Shown here piece after piece: positions 1 to 11,112 of a DNA stretch of 64,000 bases. The stretch is from assembly GCA_949361645.1 (NCBI GenBank), contig OX442417.1, positions 3,663,026 through 3,727,025 of the forward strand, written 5' to 3'. The translations under genes and the position numbers were made by a program. Below the pieces are notes generated by a model, which did no database searches, had not been told where the DNA came from, and saw only the letters and a program-made list of their open reading frames with translations. The first letter of the stretch is position 1, and every line of letters begins with the position of its first letter. The stretch comes from Spongilla lacustris. Lineage: Eukaryota; Porifera; Demospongiae; Spongillida; Spongillidae.

Positions 1-518
1 AGGAAATGATATTTAATCAATGGAAATTAGTCTTAGGCTAATTGGATAATTGGAATGTAGTGAGGACTTGAACAAAAAATAATCGATTACCAAGGATCCA
101 TATTTAATTACAGCCTTGACACAATACCTTGTTACATACAGCATTGTTATGACCTTGTGATGTACAACACCTTTTGATGCCATACTTTAATTTGAATGGT
201 GCATAATTGTAACACTTTGGATCGGAAGATTTTTTGTTGGACGTAAGTACAATTTTTAAGTCAAATTATACAATACATGTACAAAACATACTACCACCAT
301 ATGGCATCATTCAAAGGAGGAGAGAGGGTTGGAGGCAAAGTTTCCAAAATGGATGCAAGCTTTCCCCCTCTGAATGGTAACTGAAAATGTTTGCATGAGG
401 TATGCTAGAGAGCTTTTGTCACCTGTGGTGTTTGCAATGTGGTGACCCAAGTCCATAACAGGAGTGATGGAAGGTTGTTGTTTTTTATTTATTTAATGTA
501 TAATAAAATGTTAGAATA
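1..518. other. gene-free AT-rich stretch
   Basis: No exon, RNA gene or mobile-element protein is recognisable. The DNA is AT-rich with no clear repeats, and runs directly into a LINE fragment at 519. Confidence 0.5.
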
Positions 519-590
519 ACATGCCCTCCCTGTAACTTCCCTACGCCTACAGATGGATGATCCCACAACCAGGATAGCTATTGGCCCTCA
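519..590 (+). pseudogene. LINE reverse-transcriptase ORF remnant (short)
   Basis: Translation gives HALPVTSLRLQMDD...RIAIGPH, the HALPV-motif stretch downstream of the reverse transcriptase in the non-LTR element also seen at 52.9 kb (there HALPVSSPGLQ...SRIAVGLH). Only about 24 codons survive. The fragment abuts the gene-tail pseudogene that follows. Confidence 0.6.
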
Positions 591-594
591 CTAA

Positions 595-1657
595 TCATTG
601 TGTTCATTGTGATGGGAGTGCTTCTGGTAGTGGTGTTGTTCATATCAAAGTTCACTGTTTCTAATGGTGCTTTGAATTGAATAGTGTTATATGCAAACCT
701 CATCAGAATTAATGATACTCTATTTTTCCAAAACAGAAGTGGCTATTCATCCTTCTTGTCTGTACTCATAGCTTGGATTAACTTTGACTTGGGTATTGAG
801 ACCTGCTTCTACAATGGATTGCACAGCTATGCTAAAACATGGCACAGATTGTATTTCCTATGTCTCTTATAGCAGTGGAAATTCTTGCAGCACGATACTC
901 CTCTAGTTTATCTAAGCTTTTCAGGTTTAATGCAGTCCCAGTACTGTCCACTCTTGTGCTCCTATCATACTCAAAGATCCTACAAACCATCATCACCATA
1001 TTCTCACCTGTTTCCCTCAATAGTGCTGCAGATTCATATGTATGGCAGTATGATGGACATATTTAATATTTAGAACAGAAACACCTTCCTCTGGTTATAT
1101 TGGGATTTTTGGTCACAATACTGCTCACCATTCCGTATCTTGCCATTCTTCTGATGGCTCAGAGGCCTTCAATGGATTAACAAACTGAAGCCATTTCTTG
1201 ACAGTTACCAGGCACCATTCAAAGATCGTTATCGCTTCTGGCCAGGTGTTCTTCTATTTATCCGTCTCCCTCTGTACCAGGTGTTTATATTGTCAGATAG
1301 TACACCAGTGAAGATGTTGGCCATCATAGCTTGTATTCTTATGTAACTGTGCATTGAAGTGAGCTTATCTGTGTACAAGAAGTGGTCTGATCTTCTGATT
1401 GAAATGGCCTTTATTATAAATATTCACTTCTTTCAGCCTCTGTCATTGCTATTGATAATAGTGGACCAGGTGAAATAATAATATCCATTGGTGTGACTTG
1501 TGCTGTGGTACTTACAGTATGCATCAGTGTGTATGAATAGGTTAAGAAAATGTGCAAGATGGTGCCAATGCATGGAGTGGAGAAAGAGAGGAAACCATTG
1601 CTCAAGGAGGAGGATTATGTAAATAGTTATCTTGAACCTTTTCTAGATGATTCTTGA
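595..1657 (+). pseudogene. decayed duplicate of the membrane half of the beta-helix/multi-TM gene
   Basis: This stretch aligns over about 1 kb, at high nucleotide identity, with 13690-14784, the part of the intact downstream gene that encodes its membrane segments and cytoplasmic tail. It is not functional. There is an in-frame TGA at 678-680, a 1-nt loss near 845, a 9-nt loss near 1020, a loss of about 26 nt near 1158 (the CLQTRSHWRG region of the intact gene) and a TAA near 1343. The beta-helix ectodomain is absent, so the copy was 5'-truncated or arose by segmental duplication of the 3' part. A LINE fragment sits immediately upstream. No start codon or signal peptide precedes it. Confidence 0.85.
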
Positions 1658-4229
1658 GTATATTATTAATGACTATACACGATGATGTGTGATGTATAAT
1701 TGTAATGATTTCATGAAAATGTAAGTATAATGTTCAATGAGAAAATTACGTTGGTGTTATCTAGCATATATTAAAAATGGGATAGATTTATTCTAATCAC
1801 AATGTCTAGTCCTACAAATAAGGTATGGTCACCACCACCTATATACTAAAACCTGACCCAAGGAGTTCGAGCAAAAAGAAATCGATCTGGAGAGGTCCAA
1901 AGACTTCTTGCGAAACAATGTAGGAAGGTCATCATTATCTTCTGACCAAGCTGCCCAATCGCTGGCCCATTCATTCAGTCTTGTTATTAACAACAATGTA
2001 GGCAAAAGGATATTGTATGGCCCTCACTACTCTGTCTCTTGAACCACCATGCTCAACTGTGCTAAGGCTACCTTGATAGTATCACATTTATAGGCAGTTA
2101 TATGAAGGATTCAAACTATAGTAAAGCTTTATGATGATATCTAAGTATATGTGACTGATGATGAATTAAAAGCATTTCTCGACATTTAACACCAACATTA
2201 AGTATTTTATTATTATACACGCTTGATACGGACCACTACAGTATATATTTTTTAACATTGTGTTAGCAAAGCCTACATTGGATGTGAAGTGAGTGAATAT
2301 TCTATATTACAATGCGAAACTGTGTTATTAATTTTATTACCTTACGACTCCAAATTAAAGATTCACAGTGATAAAATTGAACACATTGGTGAACTCTTAT
2401 AGTTAACATTAATGTGGTGGCTGATACCCCAAATATACACTCAAATTTAGCAATTTGTAAGCATGGCCCTTCGCTGGGAGTATGGTGCATTCTTGCTCTT
2501 CATCCCTAAGGACCTGCATAGAGAAGTTTTACATACAACAATAAGGGAGTAACAAACGACAAAGGTAAGCCGATAAGTGACAAGCCAGCTAGGCTCCTGA
2601 AAACAGTGAATGATAGAGGCAGGATCCAACCCACTGTGTGCAAGCTGGCTTAGCAAGGGGCATGTCCAAACACAAGCAAGCCTTTCTTCTTACAGGAGAT
2701 TCAACCACGTACAGGGTAGTATGTTTTCTCCAACAGCCAAATGCAACTCCTGGAACATCCAACAGCAATCCAAATTGTGGGTATTGCAAATTAAATAAAT
2801 GTTGAATATCAATGTTGTCATGGAGTAGATGAGTACATTATGTTTAAACTCCATCCTTATGCCTCCATAAGGATTGTTTCATATGCATGGGTACAATAAA
2901 TTAGATTAGATGTGCTTACAACCACCACATTTGTTCTAGCAATTGTACATTTTATTAGCATTATACATATATATGGTATTCAAGTGAAAACAGCACAGGT
3001 ATGGATTTAGGCACAAGATTGTAAGCCAAGCCTAGGGAAGATAACTCTTTCTCTATCCTCTACCAAAGGCTGGCAGTGACCGTGCAATAGGGTATGTCTG
3101 GATAGCATTCAATACAATACGTACATGTAGGTGGCTAGGTGCACACTGAACTGTATAGTACTATCATAAAAGCTATCTGAGTAAGATTTATTATAAACTA
3201 ATATTGATCCCCGGCCAGGATTTCTCGTAATACTGTCAGGAAAGGGAAGTCTGTCTTTCCTCTCCATCCACCACTCCCCCCTGCACCCCTTGCAACAACA
3301 ACAAAACACTATAAAACATGCGAAAAGTCTACTACTCATCAATTTGGATGTTCAAGATGGATAAGGTTTTAACCCACCTTAGTTGGACACAATGTACAGG
3401 TAAAATCTTTATGAAGAAGACAGTTGAAATCGACATGCATTCTTATGCAACAGCAAAGCCAATATAATTGTGCTGAGGCTGAGCAATGAAATCTATAACA
3501 TGTAATCATTTTTCAGGGAACATTGCTGAGCACAGATATCTGACTCCTAAGTCAGATGTTTTCCTTTTGCCGACCTATTAAAATTCCACTACATGTGGGC
3601 ATATGTACATAGCTGATGATGATCATGATTTGTTCTAGATTTTTTCAACACCTGATACTCTTCTCTGAAAAGGGACTGTGAAAAGCAAGGTGATTTGTTT
3701 GAATATATTGAGTTCAAAACTATGTTTATTCATCCCTATGACTGGTTTTATATTACACTTTCCAGGCACACTGTATTACTGTGTGTTTATGGCTATCTTA
3801 TTAGTAATATAAGCTAGTTATTAAATATAACAGCCAAATACAGATGGGTATATATACACATATATGTACTGGACGATAAACACTAGCATTACGATAGGTG
3901 ACATGGTTAAAATGCAGTGATCTACAATATCGACATGCTGACTGATATTCTGGAGTCGTGTGTAGACCCTGAAATAATACACAATGCATCCATATCTGTT
4001 GTCATACAGTGGTGTATGTGCATGTGATGCAGACCATTATGAAATAATAATGTTAATACATTAGGCCATCTGCAGGTAGTCTCACATAATATGTATTTAA
4101 AAGTTTACCCAAATGTCCATAAGTATATATAATAGTCTTGTATGTTCCTTGTCAATTATTTTACTAATATTATATATACAGCAATAAAAACTAAATCAAC
4201 TAACCAACGAATGTCATTTTACTACAATC
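1658..4229. other. gene-poor stretch with one unrecognised open segment
   Basis: About 1860-2040 is open in one plus-strand frame (starts KEFEQKEIDLERSK, ends at a TGA) but has no start codon and I do not recognise it; it may be a mobile-element relic. Around 2450-2790 both strands have short open frames with no recognisable domain. The rest is AT-rich with no RNA gene or repeat array visible. Confidence 0.35.
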
Positions 4230-4705
4230 AACCTAGAGTAACTCTGCTTAGCAAGGCCCTTGAATTGGCTCTGACCAGTCGCATCATGTTGAACGTTGCA
4301 AGTATGCTTGACATGGCTTGTGGTCTGGGTACTGAAGACTTCTGAGCCTCATATACCTCCACAGCCATTTGAACACATAAACAGTTGAGCTCTTGGTGCA
4401 CTTTTGGTCATTGTTGATGTGCTTCCTTTATTCTCCTTCAACAATATGGCTTGAACCAAGCGGTGAGACCACAGTGAAGTCAAGGGCTGCAGGTGTGGAG
4501 CAAATCCAATTTGGCAGAAGGACGTCAGCAGGTCTAGTATGCAGGTGTTCATGTATTAGCCCACGTCCAGCTTCAATACTAGCACTGACACGTGCAAGAA
4601 GGCATGTCTGCACAAAGGTATCCCTTAGCTGATTGTGCTGAGACAAAACATCCCCTCCAAATTTACAAGTAACAGCATGGTGGCCAAGGGGATCAAATAT
4701 GTCAG
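4230..4705 (-). pseudogene. retroelement reverse-transcriptase C-terminal remnant
   Basis: On the minus strand, about 4705 down to 4440 reads DPLGHHAVTCKFGGD, then HNQLRDTF, then RPADVLLPNW and ALDFTVVSPL. This is the familiar C-terminal block of invertebrate non-LTR retroelement polyproteins: a GHHA..C zinc-like motif, an N-LRD helix, RPADV, and a D-hydrophobic-VVSPL strand. After a frameshift the tail (MMRLVRANSRALLSRVTL) continues to about 4235. It belongs to a different LINE lineage from the copies at 15 kb and 52 kb. The upstream catalytic RT part is missing and the frame is broken, so it is a fossil. Confidence 0.6.
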
Positions 4706-4875
4706 TTGTGGGGACACATTAATTGCACATCTGGATAATGTATCCAATTATTATTATTGTTAAATACAATACATGGATGGAAGCTGACAGATTTATCAAC
4801 TGAGTATTGCATTGTCAGTTGCAGTTGGTGGTGCAAAAGAAACAGTTTTTCGCTCCCGCAACTTAATAACAGGGC

Positions 4876-5244
4876 CTGGGGACGAGGCTAGGTAGTGTAG
4901 GGCAGTGATAGATAAGTTTTACTATAGACCCCTTTCATATGACGTCAAAAATCACATGAAAATTTAATTTCATGAAATTCATTTGAGGTTAATTCAATTC
5001 TTATTCAATGCTGTCCGCCGTCTTGGTGCTCAAGTTTCTATAGTACGGTATGGGCAATTTACAGTTTTTTAAAATTATTTATGCCTGTTTTGGGTCTCGT
5101 AACTAAAAGCTTTGTTTTGCCCATACCGTCCCATAGTAACTTGACAACAAAGATGGCGGACAACAAATAATTTTGATTTCAATGAATGTCATTGCTCACG
5201 CGATGAAAAGGGTACTATAACTAGCCGGGTGACCGGGTCCCCAG
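4876..5244. mobile_element. MITE-like element with long terminal inverted repeats
   Basis: The ends are CTGGGGAC and GTCCCCAG. The inner arms pair well: the segment at about 5008-5053 (GTCCGCCGTCTTGG...GTATGGGCAA) is the reverse complement, with few mismatches, of about 5115-5163 (TTGCCCATACCGT...GATGGCGGAC). It has no coding capacity. I could not find a convincing target-site duplication. Confidence 0.55.
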
Positions 5245-7438
5245 ACTAAGTGTTGATTACATCAACAATGTTTCTTTTTTCCAACCCCTTTGTGTATAGG
5301 TGCAAGACTGAAAAAGCGAATTTTAAAAAGGGTTATCGATTTTTGCATTCGAAGGAAACGAATATCGACTAGTCGCGACTAAGAAAAAACAGAATCAGTT
5401 ACTTCGACTAAAGGAAATTCTTTTTTACCTGCTATTCTACTAAATGCATAGTCAATAATTAATTAATCTACAGAACCTAAAAATCGGTTACACACCCTAA
5501 TTGCAACATCACCTATTTTAAAATTAATCCGAGAAGATGATGTGACTCGGCAAGTCGAAACTAAATAAGCACCATTGTAAATAAGCATCACTGTGACGAT
5601 TTGAAGCCTTTACAGTGTAATCCCCTTCCAAATATCACAATGACGCTAATCTTTCCAAAAATAGTTTGGACAAGCCCCCTTAGCTTGTGCACGTGGCGTT
5701 CAATTTTTGGTCGGTGATACATGTACACGCATCCAAAGTAGTTGAAGTCGTGGAAGGCCGTGTATAATTTAAAAAGGTACGTGCGATTTATTTTGGTCGG
5801 GTTGCCTTGGTCGGAATTGCTTACTATACCCAACTTGCATGCATGCCTTTGATCGGCCGCCTCAGCCGTTGCAGAGTTTGTTTACTAGTATCCTGCGTAC
5901 ATGTAGTCTGGGTACCTGACTGATGGTTTGCGCTGAAATTCCCTATGGTTTTGGACATTTCTATAAAAAAGTTCCCCAACAAGAATTTGAAGAACGGGCT
6001 GGGGTCATAGTCGCCAATGACCCCCCTAAAATTTGTCATTCACTTTGCCAAATTAGATCACTTCCCACACCTATGTCAATAGACCTCGCTACTATACATG
6101 TGGCTATCATATGCAATCCGCTCCCGGCCCTGATAAAAATGATTCCCGGAAGTAATTACAGTATACTCTCGGTGCTATCGCGGGTCATCGGTAGGCGATA
6201 GTTAGGCGTAATGTACACAGATATGACATGAATGTCTTTAAATATTGAAGTTCATTACAAGTTGTTTACAATAAAGAGAAAGAGCTAGCTGACATCTCCT
6301 TTGCTATAGATACAGTATTGTGTGATACCTGTACATTGATCGTCTCTCATAACCTCTAAGGAGTGTCTTCAGAATGTGCCCCTCCAATGCATTATCTAGA
6401 ACAGGTATACATTAGCTATCTGGCACTCTTGAATGATGTTCCATTTTCAGAGGATATGCTGCCATCGTCTGAGTCATTTACTGTAGCAGCTGCCACAAGA
6501 TCTTGCATGTATATATAGAACTGGTGCTGGGCACATCCTCGCCGTTGTGTATGATATACTGCACTTCATGGCCAGCACTGGCCATTTGCATTGGGGTTCC
6601 TAAATATAGCCCTCCGATCTTCAAGCAAGGATGATTTTCATCCATATCGATGAACATTTGGCTCCTTTCTTTAGAGCGTACTTCTGGGACTTGGAGTGTC
6701 TGGCTCCCAGCTAGATGTTTTTGGGCATATGCTTGCTTGAGCTCTACTTCATGCGTGATATCGCTGTACTCCACTACCGTAACGTTGCGGTATTAATACA
6801 CGTACATCCAAGTTGACTAGAAGACGCTTCCATTGTTGGCCCTTGCCCTACATGTAGCTGTTAAATTTCTAGCACTGAGTGGATTCAGTATGCATGTAGT
6901 AAATAAGTGTGGGTATTTTAATATAATCTCGTGGTAATATGTTATGATAGCGATAGTACATTGCGATAGTGATCGAGGGTGATAGCATCGAAAGTATACT
7001 GCATAGCCTTAGGCGTAATTAACCCCCTAGTCAATCTTGCCAAGGTGTCCGCCTAGGGAAGTGCATGGTTATAGTAAATAACGCCCTGTTGGTTTTCACA
7101 TCATCATGGCCATACTTTCTGGGTATAGGTATTGACACTGTATACGTATGTATCTGTATAGTCTGTATCAGAATACAGGAAATGAATGAACACAAAGATA
7201 AATAATATCACAGCCTGAGCTGCTTGCTATACTTACACAGATTGAAAATTAATGCACAACCACGATGCAGGAGCACTTTTTTGCTGAATGTTCACGCAGT
7301 TGGCATTTGTTACACTGTATTACACTGTTATCTGGTACTGTAACCTGCATGTACTGTGCACATCAAAAGTATCCTGAAATTCTTGGTTTTGTTCCTTTTA
7401 CTGAATGGAGTAAAGAAAACGTGTGTCTGTGATGTGAG
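5245..7438. other. gene-poor stretch with small unassigned frames
   Basis: Nothing recognisable. The best open frame is a 98-codon minus-strand one at 6478-6774, listed separately. Simple dispersed ACATGTA motifs occur. Confidence 0.35.
6478..6774 (-). CDS. unassigned small ORF (hypothetical, may be spurious)
   Basis: A 98-codon open frame with balanced amino-acid composition and no low complexity. The mid part is polar and reads SKERSQMFIDMDENHPCLK. I do not recognise a domain, see no signal peptide or membrane segment, and cannot find neighbouring exons with compatible splice sites. It could be an isolated exon, a transposon fragment or chance; its length alone is not evidence in a window this size. 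Confidence 0.15.
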   Translation of the reverse strand: MEYSDITHEVELKQAYAQKHLAGSQTLQVPEVRSKERSQMFIDMDENHPCLKIGGLYLGTPMQMASAGHEVQYIIHNGEDVPSTSSIYTCKILWQLLQ

Positions 7439-8756
7439 CAGGGTTCGTACAGGTTTTGGATTCCTGGAAAAGGTTGTACTAATCGTTTTGATGTTTTCAA
7501 GGGCCCGGAAAAGTTTTGTAATCTGTTTATCGGTAAACATGTTTTGGAATAGTTTTGACAAATGCCACTTCCGATCGATAAAAAGCTGCGCATGCGCATT
7601 TGTTCGTTACTGGCTTTATTTAGAGTGCAAGCTGTTTTTCGAGAAAAGAAAGTATGCAGGTACGACTATTAGTAATTAGTACGTACGTATGTGTAGGGAT
7701 ATGAAATAAATAAACTAATGTACGTTTGAATGTTCAGTACCGACTACGACGTACTTGGGGGTGGGGGTAGGTAGACCAGCTTACATCACTGCTAATCCAT
7801 CCGCAACTGTGGCAATCAGGGTCTGGGGCCGAGACTAGGGATGCAAATTGCGAGTCGATCACGCGTACACTAGTCAGCACCGACATGCACACAAAGCACA
7901 TACACGCGAGTTCTCACACGCACGCACGAGTGTAACACATTGTTCCATGCTAAGTTAGATTAGTTACGTTACTCGCGCATGCAACTACGTTGCGTTTTGC
8001 AACTGTCCCGTGAAATGGTAATTAGCTACAAGTTTGTACCATATTTTTCCTAGATAATGCAGAACTTGCAAGCGTGCGGCTAGAATGTTTGGGGTGTGTT
8101 CTTTTAATGATGCTTGGCTAACAGAAGATGATCTTAAGGATTGGGTTTGCAGGGATGGTAAAGACATGTAGCATTATGTAAAGTTTGCCACGAATCGATC
8201 AAATTGATGAGCAATGCAGCTCTAATTCTTAGTTATGCTGAGGGAGCAAAACATAAGCATCTTGCTTTAGCCTTAAAGTGAGCACAACTATAAGTATAGT
8301 TGACTTCCGTAGTGTTGAGGAACACACTGTATTTGGAGCAGCTTCATTCAAGAAAGAAGAAAGTCAAAGAGTATAAAGTGTCAGTTGTGCTTGGCAGAGG
8401 TTGAACAGCTTCAACCAAGAAGATTCAGGTGGAGCAGACCGAGGAAGCATTACAAATATCTGCTGATGAGTTTGCTGAGAAAGCAGAGGTCTCATCAAAG
8501 GTTGCATACATATCGCAATCAAATGCAATGAGAAGATCAGGCAATGAGAAAGAAACAGAGATAAAAACCATTGAAATGGAACTGAACTCTAAGCAAATAG
8601 TTACTAGTCTTTGTAATATATCTTTCAGATATTGTGTTTAAAACATAATTCCACTATTTGCATGAAGGTGTGGGTCTTGGAAACTTGTTGCCATTATTTG
8701 TGAATAATTATGGAAAAGATTTGAAATTAATCACTAAAGGATCTGTACGAACCCTG
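7439..8756. mobile_element. hAT-like DNA transposon with 14-bp TIRs and 6-bp target duplication
   Basis: The perfect terminal inverted repeats are CAGGGTTCGTACAG at 7439-7452 and CTGTACGAACCCTG at 8743-8756. Both ends are flanked directly by TGTGAG (7433-7438 and 8757-8762), a 6-bp target-site duplication. Its plus-strand coding relic is listed separately. It is too short and too broken to be autonomous. Confidence 0.8.
8085..8641 (+). pseudogene. transposon-derived zinc-finger-like ORF relic
   Basis: From the ATG at 8085 the frame reads MFGVCSFNDAWLTEDDLKDW, then, past stops and frame changes, SNAALILSYAEGAKHKHLA. This matches the layout of the N-terminal cysteine/histidine domain of hAT-type and related transposon proteins (F..WL...K.W, then a G..H..G.KH tail). 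After further stops a helical charged segment (EEALQISADEFAEKAE...SNAMRRSGNEKE) runs to a TAA at 8639-8641. The first zinc-ligand cysteines are not preserved. The ORF lies wholly inside the TIRs of 7439-8756, which supports a transposon origin. No catalytic core is visible. Confidence 0.5.
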
Positions 8757-11112
8757 TGTGAGCTCATAACAGCGTAGTATATTTTTGTGGCTTACTACCA
8801 TTGGTATAGCCTTTATCTTTACATTGCTTTGTGACGCTTTAACTTGAGAAATGCATCTATATTGCTACAAGTGACATTCACAGGAAATAAAAAATAACAT
8901 TATTAACAGCTTAATTGTAGTGGGCAGTGTACCTGTTTAATCTTGTCCCAAATACAGACGTACAGTGAAGATTGGGATAGTTGGACGTAAAAAATGGAGG
9001 TTCATATCATCATTTTAAAACAATAACCACATGTGGTATTGAAAATCTAACTGCACAGATGTGTGAGCTATACAATTGTCAGCAATGAGTGGTGGAGTAC
9101 CATGTGACTGTAACGTTCTAGAATTTTCTTTTATAGTGACCCCAGTCTTGTCAACTCAGTTTTGCCATATATCTTCACTCGGGAATAGAGGATCTAATCT
9201 GGACAACGCTCCTATAGAATAGCCCCAGGCTCTCTGGAGACTAGAATCGAATGCAATATTCTTGAAATCACATTGAGAACAGATAAATCCATGTCATTCC
9301 AATTCTTATCCGCACAGCCCTTATTGAACTTTTTCTGAATCCATCAAGCAAACCACACCAAACTGTATGGGCTCAAAAAATCGATAACCACAGCAATTGG
9401 ACTTATGTCCGGGGCACAACACACATGAGCAATGGAACGAGAAACCATGTGGACTTTCCCAGACACCAAGAGGTTAACAATCCTCCTGAGAAGGGAGCAA
9501 ACAAAAATGGGAAGTGGAATTGAAGCTGTACCCTTTGCCGGGAAAAAATTCAGGATATTCAAATTCGTCATTCAGTAATATATGGACTATGATTATAGGG
9601 AGTGGCTCCGCTGGGTGTTATCCCTAAACAGCTTCCATGTGTCATCACTATTAGGTGCCAGGCCAGAGGATGCATAATAAATTCCAAAGGCTTTAGCAAA
9701 CATATCCTCACGATACAATGAAACTGTTATGTTTTTTTAATGAGATTTCGTAGGATAGAGTCATCTGTGTGGGTTCGCTCCAAAACGTATTGCCCTATAC
9801 CATGGTGCTGCATGCGTAATCCCCTTAGGCTTTTACACCACAAAATGCTTACACCTAAATAAATAACTTCAGCCAAGAGTCCAATGAGTTGTCGTGAAGC
9901 ACTGCTTTCTAGGACAAAAACAACACTAGGGCAAGAGCAGGGTATTGGGAATGTGCCATAAGGTTCGGCAGGATAGTAGGAAAACTTCTTCAAAATATGG
10001 TGTTTGTACTATGCAAGGACTTTGAAAGCGAAGGGATCAGTGCTGGAGGAGCTGCCAAGCCAGCTACACATCTCAAAGCGGATTAATAATTAAACCAGGT
10101 CGTAACTTTCAAATAGATTATTACATGCATCCAAATTGCTTGCATATTCCAACATATGTATTTGACTGTTGCTACTATTACAATATATCCATCAATCTTA
10201 CCAATGCACAAATCAGTTCTACACTATGCTCAAAAGAGTCCCCATTCCATTACCATTTCAGAACCAATGACATCTACAATGCAAATTATACAATGCCCTC
10301 CTCCGACATATGCTCTATTTTATAGGTTTGGGTTTTCACATAAAAAACCATCATTTCTTTACACAAAGAATAATACTTTTGAAAGGATCCGCAAAGCAAT
10401 TTAATTAAAAGTTAAAGTTTTTAACGATAGTTTCAAAATTACACTTATTAAGCACAACTAACCACTTCAAAATGTAATGTCTAAGCTGAAAACAAGATGA
10501 TCATGTGAAAATGTACTTCAATAACGGTTACACATGTACACTGGTTTAATGATGTAACTGTAATAGCCCCACGGTCGGCCCCCACCTGCGTGTACAAACT
10601 ATTGGTTTTGCACATTATCATGCACCCTGCGCCCCACCCTATGACAGAACTGGCCAAAAATCAACATGTCACATGTCCCCTTAATATTGCCTGTATTTTG
10701 GGGACATCTTCAGCCAACTATCCGAATTCACAATGTTAATGATGGATATGGTCCACCCTTAGAACCTTACTACATTTATGTGCTACAGGAATTGTATCAT
10801 TATGTACTGCACACTTGATTTTTCATGTCCCAGGCAAGAATTATAAAATGATACCGCCCACTAGGAGGAATGGTCTAATGGCATTGTATATTAATTGGGG
10901 AAATACATGAAATCAATTAACACTCCTCCCAACCTACCACAGTTATCATGGTTGCTTCATACAATGAATTGACACTGATGAAAATTAAGTGTCTATAATT
11001 TTTACTGTTTTTCATATAATGCCCTAACGAAATTTTGACATGTGTAAATGCTAGCTATATGACATTTACATGTTTGTTTATGATATGTTCCTTTTTAATC
11101 AGGGCTTTCAAT
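8757..11112. other. gene-poor stretch upstream of the beta-helix gene
   Basis: It contains a possible retroelement relic on the minus strand (listed separately) and short unassigned frames near 10125-10404. The last 80 bases before the ATG at 11113 contain a pyrimidine-rich stretch ending TTTTTAATCAG, which could be a 3' splice site for a non-coding 5' exon. Confidence 0.35.
9340..9995 (-). pseudogene. possible DIRS-like retroelement remnant
   Basis: On the minus strand 9993-9727 reads ASRQLIGLLAEVIYLGV...SLRGLRMQHHGIGQYV. This weakly resembles the post-RT segment of DIRS-type elements (T.RQL..L.G......, then L..R.L). A second open piece lies at 9571-9344. Stops separate them, and no RT catalytic motif or tyrosine recombinase is visible. 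The similarity is a pattern judgement only. Confidence 0.25.

Noticed and set aside
11035..11112. N-terminal extension of the beta-helix protein upstream of 11113
   Set aside because: The 11035 codon is TTG; the extension ends in a splice-acceptor-like TTTTTAATCAG, and the signal peptide starts at ATG 11113.
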